Shown here: in pieces, positions 1 through 9,363 of the stretch
Numbering within the stretch: the stretch's first letter is position 1
Layout of the letters: each line of letters begins with the position of its first letter
Assembly: GCF_013343235.1 (NCBI RefSeq)
Contig: NZ_CP040094.1
Coordinates: 2,666,501 to 2,730,500, forward strand
Origin: Nostoc sp. TCL240-02
GTDB taxonomy: Bacteria; Cyanobacteriota; Cyanobacteriia; Cyanobacteriales; Nostocaceae
Length of the DNA stretch: 64,000 nucleotides
Direction of reading: 5' to 3'
Program-made: the position numbers and the translations under genes
The notes under the pieces: model-generated
The model's input: the letters and a program-made list of their open reading frames with translations, nothing else
What the model was told of the DNA's origin: nothing
Database searches by the model: none

Positions 1-389
1 GTTCATTAAACCTATTTCCAAAATAGTTTTCCTCGCGGGCTAAGAAGTTCGCCATATTACATAATTTTTTGAAATGTATACATCAAAAGCTCACGTTTAT
101 TTAATATCAACTCCAATTCTTTTGCTGCAAAGCTGATTATCTTGCATAACTTGATCGCAAATCAGATACCACAAAAAAATATATATCTTTGGTAATATGC
201 CACAGGGTATAATCAAGAATTTAACTCCATGTTAATGTTCCCAAAATTAATCAGATAGCTAATCGCAGATTCGACTTGTAAGTTAATCCCAATATGAGAT
301 GGGCTATCATCAGGAGTGTTTGCCAAATTAAAGAATGAAAAAGTAACATATACTGCTAAAAATTCCCAGCATAATGTTTTATGATTGTC
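1..389. other. AT-rich intergenic DNA without a recognisable gene
   Basis: No open reading frame with credible composition or ribosome binding site is visible. The stretch is AT-rich and ends at a TATAAT-like box (390-395) that may drive the structured RNA that follows. The gene whose upstream region this would be lies outside the window. Confidence 0.4.
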
Positions 390-565
390 TATAATTAGTA
401 AAAGGGGAAGAGAAAGATGTGCGCGAAAAGATAAGCGAATTTATCTTTCTCAGGATTCAAACACGGGCAACCCGTTAAGAATACAGAGGAGAACGCTCAA
501 ACTCCCTCAAAGTCCTCACTTACGTTGAGCGAGTTACAATAAACTCCTCTGACCCCCTTTTTTAT
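390..565 (+). ncRNA. Candidate structured small RNA with own promoter and terminator
   Basis: A TATAAT box at 390-395 is followed by three successive hairpins: AGATAA/TTATCT (about 430-447), ACGGG/CCCGT (about 463-475) and a long composite one. In the last, CAGAGGAG (484-491) pairs with CTCCTCTG (544-551) and encloses CGCTCAA (494-500) pairing with TTGAGCG (525-531). A run of C then T follows (about 553-562), as at a Rho-independent terminator. There is no coding frame. The architecture is that of a free small RNA of roughly 150 nt. I cannot assign it to a known cyanobacterial RNA family; covariation among relatives would be decisive. Confidence 0.45.
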
Positions 566-1113
566 TTATAAACAAAACAATCTTAACAACAAGTCTCCAT
601 CCTGATCTGGATGTTTGGTTTCTGTGCTGAGTCTAATAACAGGCAAGTATTGAAATTACTTATTGGATTTCTGGTCAGGTAATAAAAATAGTAAAAAAAC
701 AAGTGTTACAAAAAATAGATTCACTCTTAGATGGTTGAAAACCTTAACTCACAACTTTCTCGTTGATACTCTTTTCGCCGAGGATTTTGATAGATGATGA
801 AGATGTACAATATCTATCGGCTAACTAGGGAAAACTCAAAATTTCCAGATTATCCAGCACCACCACAAGGATAAAATTGGTGGTGCTGTGTAGGGAAAGT
901 AGACAGGTAGTCTCTATAGTAATCAGCTACTCGATTCAAACTTGCAGATTTAAACTAATAAAAGTCAGACAAGGCAACAATTAAAAGCCAAAAAGTACGA
1001 AAAATATTTTTGACGTTTTATTTTTACTTTCTCTTTTTTATCTGCCTAAATTTGCTAAATGTTCTGATTATGTAATAGCTGATTTTTGCAAATTACCTGT
1101 GGATACAGTTGAT
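566..1113. other. Gene-less stretch with one strong hairpin
   Basis: No credible gene is visible. The only marked structure is a perfect 11-bp inverted repeat, CAGCACCACCA (855-865) with TGGTGGTGCTG (878-888), loop 12 nt. It has no T-tract on either side, so a terminator role is not supported. Confidence 0.4.
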
Positions 1114-1401
1114 CTAAGCGGCAAACAGTGGTGCTGATAAAGGGGGCAAGGGCAGCAGGACTATGGCGGTAGTACCACCTAATTGTAGGCCCTGTGCTGC
1201 TGATGTTTGAGTACCGTCATTTGATCCTGTACTGTTAGCTTCGCTGCCATTAGGCCCAGATCTACTCGTTCCGTCTAACCTTGTAATTCTTCTAGCGAAA
1301 TTGCTCTGATTTCTCTGAGAGTCTACACCTCCAGCGAGTAGCTCTTGTTGTTCGTCAAATAACTCAACAAACAACTTAGATGTGTTGATTTGATATGACA
1401 T
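1114..1401 (-). CDS. Double-glycine leader precursor peptide (bacteriocin-like)
   Basis: A 95-residue protein. The start chosen gives an N-terminus beginning MSYQIN; an in-frame Met five codons upstream is an alternative. Residues about 10-25 read FVELFDEQQELLAGG, the classic double-glycine leader (acidic helix, hydrophobic positions, terminal GG) cleaved by peptidase-containing ABC transporters. The core after GG is polar, rich in Ser, Asn, Gly and Thr, and ends in a hydrophobic Leu/Pro stretch. Cyanobacterial genomes carry many such precursors, some called CTB-family bacteriocins. No transporter or maturation gene is nearby in this window, so export and role are inferred. No Cys is present, so lanthionine-type modification is unlikely. 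Confidence 0.6.
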   Translation of the reverse strand: MSYQINTSKLFVELFDEQQELLAGGVDSQRNQSNFARRITRLDGTSRSGPNGSEANSTGSNDGTQTSAAQGLQLGGTTAIVLLPLPPLSAPLFAA

Positions 1402-1932
1402 GATTGTTAGCCTCACTTACGAAATTAGGTATGTGACTACCTAAGACCCAACTATAGGCATTGTTTGTCATGATTTCATAAACCTGAAGACATAAAACCA
1501 AATTGTATTTTTGTTTCTTAAGATAGATATAAAATCTTTAATTTTTTTTAGATATACCAATGCCATAGAGCAAGAATGGTCAATATTCGCTATTTTCAAA
1601 CTGATTTCAAGTATTTGAACCTGTATTTATAAACTTGGCATATCTAAAACCACTACTTTGACATCATGAGTTGGAGATCATTAATAAGTTTTGCTTAAGT
1701 CTTTGCAACTAATACATAAGAAGTTGCGACAAATAGACAACCTGTCGTAACGAATGGATAATATCAGGTCTTTCAAATCTAACAAATAAGCTCAGTAAAT
1801 TCTAGAGCAGTAAAGCAAGAAAGAACGCCGCAATGGTTAAAACGTCGTTAACCGCTCAAAACTATTGACAAATCCCTCAAAAACTTGGGTATTGTTTTAA
1901 ACTCTAAGTTACTATAGTTAACTTTAAAAACT
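1402..1932. other. Intergenic region upstream of glcD-like gene
   Basis: AT-rich, no open reading frame. It must hold the leftward promoter of the precursor-peptide gene and the rightward promoter of the FAD oxidase gene; a near-palindromic AGTTACTATAGTTAACT motif lies just before the latter start (about 1908-1924). Nothing else is seen. Confidence 0.35.
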
Positions 1933-3405
1933 ATGCTGACCCAAGATAAAAAACAACACAACTGGAAACCTATTATCAAAGCATTCGAGGTTGTCCTTGG
2001 CAAAAATGGCGTAGTGCAACGCCGTGAAGAACTTATTACTTATGAATGTGATGGTTTAACTGGCTATCGCCAACGTCCTGCTGTGGTGGTATTACCTAGA
2101 ACAACAGAACAGGTTGCTCAAGTGGTAAAGATATGCAATCAATATTCTATTCCCTTCATCGCACGCGGTTCTGGCACTGGTCTATCTGGCGGTGCTTTAC
2201 CAGTGGAAGACTCTGTTTTGATTGTCACTTCCTTAATGCGGCAAATCATCAGCATTGATTTGGAAAATCAACGCACAATTGTTCAACCAGGCGTGATTAA
2301 TAGTTGGGTAACACAAGCCGTTAGTGGTGCTGGTTTTTACTACGCTCCTGACCCATCTAGCCAAATTATCTGCTCTATTGGGGGGAATATTGCTGAAAAC
2401 TCTGGTGGCGTACATTGTCTTAAATATGGTGTCACCACTAACCACGTTTTAGGATTAAAAATTGTCACGCCAGAAGGGGAAATTGTCGATTTAGGCGGAC
2501 AAATCCCCGAAATGCCTGGTTATGATTTAACAGGTGTGTTTGTTGGTTCTGAAGGCACTTTAGGAATTGCTACAGAAATTACTTTGCGAATTCTCAAAAG
2601 TGCAGAATCAATTTGCGTGCTGTTAGCAGATTTTACCAGTATTGAAGCTGCCGGAGCAACTGTTTCTGATATCATCAGCGCTGGAATTATTCCTGGCGGT
2701 ATGGAAATGATGGATAACTTCAGCATCAATGCAGTTGAAGATGTTGTCGCCACAAATTGTTATCCCCGCGATGCTACTGCTATTTTGCTAATCGAAATTG
2801 ACGGGTTAGAAGTAGAAGTTGCAGGAAATAAGCAGCGAGTGACTGAAATTTGTAAAAAGAATGGGGCGCGAAATGTCACTTCTGCTAGTGACCCAGAAAC
2901 CAGATTGAAATTATGGAAAGGACGTAAAGCTGCTTTTGCTGCGGCTGGGCATTTAAGTCCAGATTATTATGTGCAAGATGGTGTAATTCCCCGGACTCAG
3001 TTGCCTTATGTTCTGCATGAGATTGAGGCATTAAGTGAACAATATGGTTATCGTGTTGCTAATGTATTTCATGCTGGTGATGGCAATCTTCATCCATTAA
3101 TTCTTTATGATAATTCTGTGCCTGGAGCATTGGAACAAGTAGAAGAAATGGGTGGAAAAATTCTCAAGCTTTGTGTCCAAGTTGGTGGCAGTATTTCTGG
3201 TGAACATGGCATTGGTGCGGAGAAAAAGTGCTATATGCCACAAATGTTTAGCCCAGTTGATTTAGAAACTATGCAATGGGTACGACAAGTTTTTAATCCT
3301 CAAGGGTTAGCAAATCCTGAAAAGATATTCCCCACACCACGAACTTGTGGAGAAGCAGCAAATGCGTCTGCTGTCAATAAATTTGAAGGTGTGGAAAGAT
3401 TCTAA
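1933..3405 (+). CDS. glcD: FAD-linked oxidase, glycolate/D-lactate oxidase subunit GlcD type
   Basis: A 490-residue flavoprotein of the GlcD/D-lactate dehydrogenase family, which oxidises 2-hydroxy acids such as glycolate and passes electrons to the respiratory chain. The N-terminal PCMH-type FAD domain shows the pyrophosphate-binding loop at about 74-90 (RGSGTGLSGGALP) and a second FAD motif around GSEGTLGIATEITL. The C-terminal FAD-oxidase C domain has HAGDGNLHP near 380 and GGSISGEHGIG near 417, the metal/substrate-binding histidines typical of the family. Length matches GlcD (about 490-500). No glcE or glcF follows, which is usual in cyanobacteria. The enzyme recycles photorespiratory 2-phosphoglycolate-derived glycolate. 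Confidence 0.85.
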   Translation: MLTQDKKQHNWKPIIKAFEVVLGKNGVVQRREELITYECDGLTGYRQRPAVVVLPRTTEQVAQVVKICNQYSIPFIARGSGTGLSGGALPVEDSVLIVTSLMRQIISIDLENQRTIVQPGVINSWVTQAVSGAGFYYAPDPSSQIICSIGGNIAENSGGVHCLKYGVTTNHVLGLKIVTPEGEIVDLGGQIPEMPGYDLTGVFVGSEGTLGIATEITLRILKSAESICVLLADFTSIEAAGATVSDIISAGIIPGGMEMMDNFSINAVEDVVATNCYPRDATAILLIEIDGLEVEVAGNKQRVTEICKKNGARNVTSASDPETRLKLWKGRKAAFAAAGHLSPDYYVQDGVIPRTQLPYVLHEIEALSEQYGYRVANVFHAGDGNLHPLILYDNSVPGALEQVEEMGGKILKLCVQVGGSISGEHGIGAEKKCYMPQMFSPVDLETMQWVRQVFNPQGLANPEKIFPTPRTCGEAANASAVNKFEGVERF

Positions 3406-3872
3406 TAAGAAATGATGAAGAGGATGATAAGTTCATGAAGTTTTGATTTTTTACAAGATGTAGAAATTCAGAGCAAAAGCTTGGTGTTGCGTCGCGATCG
3501 CCAGAAAAAGTACTTTGGTTTGTTCTTGTATTAAATAGACAGCAACAGTATTGTATTTTCCCGGATAAATTGGTAAAGTTCTTTTATTAAGCTTCACATT
3601 TGAGCTTAATAAAAGAATTAAAGCTTTCTTCCTCAGACAAGATATTGGAGATTTATTTCCTTTTCTAGCGGCTTACCATAGATTATTTAGGCTCCCGCGA
3701 ACTGAAAGCTGTAAATGTTTTTCAAGCTGACAAAAGCTGAGTCTTAGTCATCTTGATAGGCCCGAATTTTTATGAAAAGGCAGAGCAAAGGTTCTATCCG
3801 TGATGCGGAGTTACTGAGTCAGACTGACTCAGTAACTCCGCACCAAAGAATACAGAACCAAGGGATAAGAGA
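3406..3872. other. Intergenic region with two long inverted repeats
   Basis: It contains an AT-rich perfect 13-bp inverted repeat (arms 3581-3593 and 3603-3615, loop 9 nt) and, 30 bp before the next gene, a 39-bp palindrome (3804-3842, listed separately). No gene is seen. Confidence 0.5.
3804..3842. repeat. 39-bp perfect palindrome upstream of DUF3365 gene
   Basis: Two 19-bp arms, the left one TGCGGAGTTACTGAGTCAG, are exact reverse complements separated by a single A. It lies 30 bp upstream of the DUF3365 start codon, so it is either the terminator-like end of an upstream transcript or a regulatory or mobile palindrome in the 5' region. There is no T-tract on either side. Confidence 0.7.
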
Positions 3873-4388
3873 ATGCGTCTGAGAAAGTTAGTTAAATATG
3901 GGATTTTTGTGCTGATACTCGTCATAGGGTTCTGTTTCACGGCAATTGCTCGTGGTTATGAAATTCCACCCCCAAATCAGCAGGTTGCGATCGCCCAACA
4001 GACGAGCGATCTTATGCTCAACACGTTATTTGCAGCGCTGACGCAGGAGTTCGACGAAACTACGGCACAAAACGTAGAGCAGGGCAAGCAGTCCATCTCG
4101 CTGATATTTAACGATCAGAACAAGGATATGCGACTGGTTGGCACTGTTGGCCCGCTCCGGGAAAACGATCGCCCCCGCGACAACTTCGAGTTTCAGGCAA
4201 ACGCGCTGGCAATGGCAGGGCAAGCATACACGTCCGTTCAGAAGGTAGACAACCAATGGTACTATCGACGTTCGATCCCTCTCAGCAACTTCAGGGCGGA
4301 GTGTGCCCTTTGCCACGTCAATTTTCCGGCCGGCCCCACAGCAGACCCGGTGGGTGCGCTTATGCTCAGGGTGCCGATCAAGAAGTAA
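3873..4388 (+). CDS. DUF3365 (Tll0287-like) c-type haem protein
   Basis: A 171-residue exported protein. Residues about 8-27 form a hydrophobic signal or anchor segment (YGIFVLILVIGFCFTAIA). The C-terminal region has a single CxxCH haem c site, C144-A-L-C147-H148, in the context RAECALCHVN. DUF3365 proteins such as cyanobacterial Tll0287 bind a c-type haem in a PAS-like fold and are thought to sense redox state or gas in the periplasm or lumen. The gene stands alone, has a long palindrome just upstream and a strong terminator 40 bp downstream. Its GC content is visibly higher than the neighbours, which may mark recent acquisition. Confidence 0.75.
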   Translation: MRLRKLVKYGIFVLILVIGFCFTAIARGYEIPPPNQQVAIAQQTSDLMLNTLFAALTQEFDETTAQNVEQGKQSISLIFNDQNKDMRLVGTVGPLRENDRPRDNFEFQANALAMAGQAYTSVQKVDNQWYYRRSIPLSNFRAECALCHVNFPAGPTADPVGALMLRVPIKK

Positions 4389-4430
4389 GGCACTTCCAAA
4401 AAATAAAATAATTATTGTATGAAGTTAGGA

Positions 4431-4462
4431 GTCAGTGCTGCCAACGACAGCACTGACTTTTT
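4431..4462 (+). terminator. Rho-independent terminator after DUF3365 gene
   Basis: A perfect 10-bp stem GTCAGTGCTG (4431-4440) and CAGCACTGAC (4448-4457) with a 7-nt loop is followed directly by TTTTT. It is 42 bp after the stop codon. Confidence 0.85.
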
Positions 4463-4800
4463 GTGTTGTAGTAAATTCAAATGAGTTTTTATACTATTTC
4501 ACAAAATGCCTGATACAAATATATTTGTCTCTAATTATTTCCCTCTGCCTTCTGCTGCCTATTTGTATCAACCTTAAAGTAAAACGGTATTAGGTGTTTC
4601 TGTATTTTGTAGATACCGTAAAATGTCAGTATCTAGTTTTGGTATCGTTAAGTATATTTATGAACCAAATTGGCTTTATATTCAACTGTTCTGACTTCTG
4701 AATTATTATTTAATCATCATTTATTCACATACTCCGGAGAATTACGATTTTATTTTGTAGTTATATATAATATTCCGATCGCACTAGGTCACGCTTACAA
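4463..4800. other. Intergenic region upstream of GHL10 gene
   Basis: AT-rich with no open reading frame. It should hold the promoter of the next gene, but no convincing -35/-10 pair stands out. Confidence 0.3.
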
Positions 4801-6048
4801 ATGAATCGGTTTGCTCGCCGTTGTGTTTCTTACTTAATGTGTTTGGGATTAGTAGCCACTTTAACAGTTTTTTCATTCTCTTCAGTTTCTTCACTCCCAG
4901 TTTATTCCCAAAAAATAATTCCTTTACCTACAGAAATTCGCGGCGTTTGGCTCACTAATGTTGCTAGTGGTGTACTATTTGTCCCTTGGGGCATTAACCG
5001 GGCTATAAACCAATTATCGTCCCTCAATTTTAATACAATTTATCCTGTAGTTTGGAACCGAGGACATACTTTTTATAAAAGTGCTGTAGCTGAAATAACT
5101 ACAGGCTCAGATACTCAACCTTTTCTCAATTTCATGCACGGTGGACAGGATGTTTTAACAAAGATAGTGACACTTGCCAAAAAGAAAGATTTGAGAGTCA
5201 TTCCCTGGTTTGAATACGGGTTTATGACACCGCATTATTCACAATTAGCAAGGCGTTATCCCGACTGGTTAACAATTGGGCAAGAAGGTCTAAAGTCTAT
5301 CCAAGATGCACCACCAGAAGAAATTGATAATAGTTTAGTAAGTAAGCTGGCTTGGTTGAATCCCTTACATCCGCAAGTGCAAGAGTTTATCCGAGGGCTA
5401 ATTTTGGAAGTAGTCAGAGATTATGATGTGGACGGTATTCAGATTGATGATCATTTTGGGATGCCAGTACAGTTTGGCTACGATCGCTTCACGATTGAAC
5501 TCTACCAGCAAGAACATCAAGGCAAAAGTCCTCCCATTGACCCTTTTAACTCAGAATGGATGCGTTGGCGAGCAGACAAAATTACTGATTTCATGGCAGA
5601 ACTCTATCAAGCTGTGAAGGCGGTGAAACCCAAAGTCAAAATATCCCTATCTCCAAACTATCAAGCTTTTGCCTACAAATACTATTTGCAAGACTGGGAA
5701 AATTGGGTAAAAAAAGGTTTAGTTAATGAGTTAATTTTGCAGGTTTATCGAAATGATCAAAGCTCTTTTATCGCTCAATTAGAACAACCATCTGTGAAAT
5801 TGGCTCAAAGTCTAATTCCTGTACAAATTGGTATATCAACGGGAACGGTGCGTAATCCTGTAAAAATGGCACAAGTTAGAGAACAGGTTCAAGCAGTACG
5901 CGATCGCAATTTTGATGGTATCTCCTTTTTTTACTGGGAGAGTCTCTGGGGTTACATTGTACCGGAATCGCCCCAACAGCGACGCAAAGCTTTTTTTGAG
6001 ATGTTTAATGCTAGAACTGTCAGACTATTCAAACCAAAAAAACTTTGA
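4801..6048 (+). CDS. GHL10-type glycoside hydrolase-like protein
   Basis: A 415-residue exported protein. A basic N-terminus and a hydrophobic segment (about 12-35) form a signal peptide. The mature part begins with EIRGVWLTNV, the hallmark of the glycosyl hydrolase-like 10 (DUF187) TIM barrel. Other conserved blocks are FNTIYPVVWNRG, VIPWFEYGFM, WLNPLHPQVQEFI and DVDGIQIDDHFG near 205-215, where the acidic residues would lie in the active site. The family is thought to act on cell-wall or extracellular polysaccharide; the substrate is not known. The stop codon overlaps the next start by 4 bp, suggesting an operon. Confidence 0.8.
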   Translation: MNRFARRCVSYLMCLGLVATLTVFSFSSVSSLPVYSQKIIPLPTEIRGVWLTNVASGVLFVPWGINRAINQLSSLNFNTIYPVVWNRGHTFYKSAVAEITTGSDTQPFLNFMHGGQDVLTKIVTLAKKKDLRVIPWFEYGFMTPHYSQLARRYPDWLTIGQEGLKSIQDAPPEEIDNSLVSKLAWLNPLHPQVQEFIRGLILEVVRDYDVDGIQIDDHFGMPVQFGYDRFTIELYQQEHQGKSPPIDPFNSEWMRWRADKITDFMAELYQAVKAVKPKVKISLSPNYQAFAYKYYLQDWENWVKKGLVNELILQVYRNDQSSFIAQLEQPSVKLAQSLIPVQIGISTGTVRNPVKMAQVREQVQAVRDRNFDGISFFYWESLWGYIVPESPQQRRKAFFEMFNARTVRLFKPKKL

Positions 6049-6611
6049 TGCCATTCGCGCCGGAAAATACTAGATTTAGCTTTACATTGCTGTGGACTCT
6101 CGCTACTTGTGGCGGTTTTTTATTGAGTTTACTTTTTATTGAAGTTGGTGATAAGCCAGATGTCGGGGTGGTAGAAGCAGCTATTGGTGGATTTGCGATC
6201 GCACTTCCTCAAGGTTGTCTTCTCAAAGAACCTGTATTTTGCATCAGGTGGATTTTGTCAAGTCTTTTGGGTTGGAGTATCATCACTGCGATCGGTATTG
6301 GTGCGGTAGGTTGGATTGTACCCAGTATTCAGATTCTTCCTTTGAGAATCCTGTCGGGAGCCATTTATGGCGCACTTGGCGGCTTGGGAATTGGATTGAC
6401 ACAATGGTTAGCAATTCCTCAGCCTGTGGCGTGGCGATGGATATTTGTCTCTTCGGTAAGTTGGGCTGTTGCTGTCCCCGTGGGTTCTGCTGTGGGGATG
6501 ATTTTGCACCACTTAACGCAATTATTCTTAGGCGAAGTTATGGGGTTAGCTATCACTTGGCTGCTAGTTGGTATCCTCACCGGAATGAATGCTCATAAAT
6601 TGCGGTCGTGA
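6045..6611 (+). CDS. Hypothetical integral membrane protein
   Basis: A 188-residue hydrophobic protein with about five predicted membrane segments (roughly 13-31, 45-56, 65-92, 98-118 and 130-180). It is Gly-rich and shows glycine-zipper-like patches such as GAIYGALGGLGIGLTQ, followed by WLAIPQP. Its ATG overlaps the stop of the glycoside hydrolase-like gene (ATGA-type coupling), so the two are probably co-translated. Similar multi-pass proteins with a GxxxGLxQWL pattern are common in cyanobacteria, with no known function. Confidence 0.65.
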   Translation: MMPFAPENTRFSFTLLWTLATCGGFLLSLLFIEVGDKPDVGVVEAAIGGFAIALPQGCLLKEPVFCIRWILSSLLGWSIITAIGIGAVGWIVPSIQILPLRILSGAIYGALGGLGIGLTQWLAIPQPVAWRWIFVSSVSWAVAVPVGSAVGMILHHLTQLFLGEVMGLAITWLLVGILTGMNAHKLRS

Positions 6612-6965
6612 GTTCCCATGACCCAGCCTCGCCCAAGATTTTTATTAAGAATTGTAAAATTATTTGATATAGTATGATAATTGTACTTAGGTATATGCAA
6701 AAATCTTGGAAAACCGTTCAAAAAAATTACTTTATACTTTAGATTTGCCCTAAACTGCAAATGTATTTTCGCCTTCAAAAAGCAGGATTTGTTAAGCTGA
6801 CTTTTATTAGCTTTCCTAGATTTCTGATAAGAAGTAGAGAAAGATTTAAATTTCGATGAGCAACAGCTGACAATACTTTGCTATAGGCGCTAAAGTGCAT
6901 CTACTACAAGCATAACGATAAGAGAGCGCCTAGAAGAGTCAGTAATACCAGAAAGGGACTCTCGC
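6612..6965. other. Intergenic region upstream of sensor kinase
   Basis: AT-rich with no gene; a ribosome binding site (AAAGGGA) lies just before the next start. Nothing else is recognised. Confidence 0.3.
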
Positions 6966-9212
6966 ATGAATAAAAATCCAGCAGAATCAACTATGGAGTT
7001 GACAAAATTATCGCCCCCTCAAATTATCTTTGGCACGGAAGTAGAGGAGAAAAATAGTAGTGAGCAATTTCTACTGAGCATGTACGATTCTGTGCAGGCA
7101 TCAATATTTGTAGTAGATGTTCTAGAAGATGGAGATTTTCAGTATGTGGCACTTAATCCCACTCATGAGCGGTGGATAGGCATTCGCTCAGACGATCTCC
7201 GAGGCAAAAAACCAGAGGATATTCTCTCCCCCATCGATGCTGCGAGGGTGCGTCAGCACTATGCTGACTGTGTACTATTTGGTAAAACTATTTCTTACGA
7301 ACAATGTTTGCAATTCCAGGGGGTTACTACTTGGTGGAGTACGACTCTCACGCCACTAAGAGATGCTAACTCCCGAATTTATCGACTAATTGGTACTAGT
7401 AGCAATATCACCCCTGTGAAGCAAGCCCAAGAAGCAGTCGGACTTCAGGTTGAACGGGAGCAATTGCTAGAAGCGATCGCCGGACGAATTCACCAATCTG
7501 TAGAATTAGAGACAATTCTGCATCAGACAACAATTGAACTGCGGCAATTTTTGAATTGCGATCGCATTCTAATTTATCGCTTCCAAGCTGATGGCAGTGG
7601 GGTAATTGTTGCCGCAAGCGTCGCTGCAAGCGATTCACTATTGGGAAAAAACATCATCGATCCCTGCTTTAGTGGCAATTCAGAAAACTACGGGCAAGGT
7701 TGCATTCAAGTTGTTGAGGATATTTATGCAGCAGACTTGCATCCTTACCATATAGATTTCCTGGCATCTTTGCAGATTAGAGCCAATGTAGTCGTGCCGA
7801 TTTTCCAAGAGCAAGATATGTGGGGGCTATTGATTGCCCATCATTGCCAGGAATCGCGTCAATGGCAGCAAGCAGAAACTAGCTTACTCAAACAGCTAGC
7901 AACTCAAATCGGCATTGCTGTGCAACAATCAGAACTTCGTCAGCAGTTCAAGGATCTCAAAGCCGAAATAGAGTTGCAAAAACAGAAGCACAAAAATCAG
8001 TTGCAGCAGGTACGAAACTTTGAAGCCTTGGTGCGACGGATGACAGAACAAATCCGCGATCGTCTGGATGAAGCTCAGGTATTGCAGACTGTCACTCAGG
8101 AATTAACAGAGTTACTGAACCTTGAACGTTGCCAAATTGAACTCTATAGTCCCTGTCAAACCCTGGTAACTATTGCCTACGAGTACAGCATCAACAACCT
8201 ACCGCAGTGTCAAGAACTGACTAGACAGATTACTGATCGTCTGGAAGTTTATCAACCCTTATTGCAAAAACAACCTTTGCAATTTTTGGAAGTTGCCCCT
8301 GGATGGCAACCAAAGTTGTTGGTTATGTCCCAGATGGCTTGTCCAATTTTTGATACTCAAGGGATTTTGGGAAATCTTTGGTTGACAAGACCATCACAAG
8401 AGGCATTTGATGAATTTGAAATTGAGTTAGTGCAGCAGGTTGCCAATGAATGTGCGATCGCAATTCGCCAAGCTCAACTTTACCAACAAACCCAGACACA
8501 AGTTAAAGAATTAGAAAATTGCGATCGGCTTAAAAACCAATTTCTCCGAAATCTCTCTCAAGAACTGCGAACCCCAATAACTAGCATCAGCCTTGCAGTC
8601 CAAACCCTCGAAAGTGTCTTAACACCAGCAGAAATATTAGAGATAGAAATAGTTCCACAACTCTTGCAGATTCTGCATAACGAGTGTGCGCGAGAAAGCA
8701 AGTTAATTAACGATCTACTCAAACTCACATATCTCGAAGCAGAACCCGAACCCCCAACATTGATTGCCATTGACTTACAAAGCTGGCTTCAGCCCATTGT
8801 CGAGTCTTTTCGAGACCTCACCAACTGTCAGCGACAGCAGTTAAAACTAAGTCTCGATAGCGAACTCCCGCCTTTAGAGACAGATATCACAGATATGGAG
8901 AGGATTATTACCGAACTACTCAACCATGTCTGCAAATATACCCCAGCAGGTGAATCAGTTACAGTCTCTACCCACTTAAGAGGGGATGCAGTAGAGCTTA
9001 ATATTAGCAATTCTGGACTAGAGCTTACCAGCAACGAACTGTCACGGATTTTCGAGCCTTTTTATCACCTTTCCAAGCACGATCCCTGGAAACACAGCGG
9101 CACTGGACTGGAATTAGCATTAGTGCAGAAAATGGTCAGACATTTAGGCGGCTCAATTTATGTAGAGAGTGGAGCCGGTCAAACCACCTTCACCATCAAA
9201 TTCCCCCTTTAA
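6966..9212 (+). CDS. PAS-GAF-GAF histidine-kinase-like protein lacking catalytic residues
   Basis: A 748-residue cytosolic protein. Order: PAS-like domain (about 30-155), GAF domain (about 165-325), coiled linker, second GAF (about 360-510), HisKA-like dimerisation region (about 520-600) and HATPase_c-like domain (about 640-748). The first GAF resembles cyanobacterial phytochrome-like GAFs (NCDRILIYRFQADGSG), but has no clear bilin-binding Cys. The dimerisation motif reads LSQELRTP, so the phosphoacceptor His is Gln532. The N box has H654 where Asn is expected (LLNHVCKYTP), and the G boxes read NSGLEL and SGTGLELA instead of DxGxGI and GTGLGLA. I infer a pseudokinase acting by protein interaction. 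No response regulator is adjacent. Confidence 0.8.
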   Translation: MNKNPAESTMELTKLSPPQIIFGTEVEEKNSSEQFLLSMYDSVQASIFVVDVLEDGDFQYVALNPTHERWIGIRSDDLRGKKPEDILSPIDAARVRQHYADCVLFGKTISYEQCLQFQGVTTWWSTTLTPLRDANSRIYRLIGTSSNITPVKQAQEAVGLQVEREQLLEAIAGRIHQSVELETILHQTTIELRQFLNCDRILIYRFQADGSGVIVAASVAASDSLLGKNIIDPCFSGNSENYGQGCIQVVEDIYAADLHPYHIDFLASLQIRANVVVPIFQEQDMWGLLIAHHCQESRQWQQAETSLLKQLATQIGIAVQQSELRQQFKDLKAEIELQKQKHKNQLQQVRNFEALVRRMTEQIRDRLDEAQVLQTVTQELTELLNLERCQIELYSPCQTLVTIAYEYSINNLPQCQELTRQITDRLEVYQPLLQKQPLQFLEVAPGWQPKLLVMSQMACPIFDTQGILGNLWLTRPSQEAFDEFEIELVQQVANECAIAIRQAQLYQQTQTQVKELENCDRLKNQFLRNLSQELRTPITSISLAVQTLESVLTPAEILEIEIVPQLLQILHNECARESKLINDLLKLTYLEAEPEPPTLIAIDLQSWLQPIVESFRDLTNCQRQQLKLSLDSELPPLETDITDMERIITELLNHVCKYTPAGESVTVSTHLRGDAVELNISNSGLELTSNELSRIFEPFYHLSKHDPWKHSGTGLELALVQKMVRHLGGSIYVESGAGQTTFTIKFPL

Positions 9213-9275
9213 TTAGTTTTTTGGGCGTATCACTAGCTAAATTATCAGAAGGTATGCTATGATAGTTATTCGTGT

Positions 9276-9348
<73 letters not shown>

Positions 9349-9358
9349 TATCCCAGCT

Positions 9359-9363
9359 ATCCT
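9359..9363. repeat. CAST target-site duplication, tRNA side (ATCCT)
   Basis: ATCCT directly abuts the TGTACA terminus of the element and is repeated at 28084-28088 on the other side. A 5-bp duplication is the hallmark of Tn7-like transposition. Confidence 0.9.
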
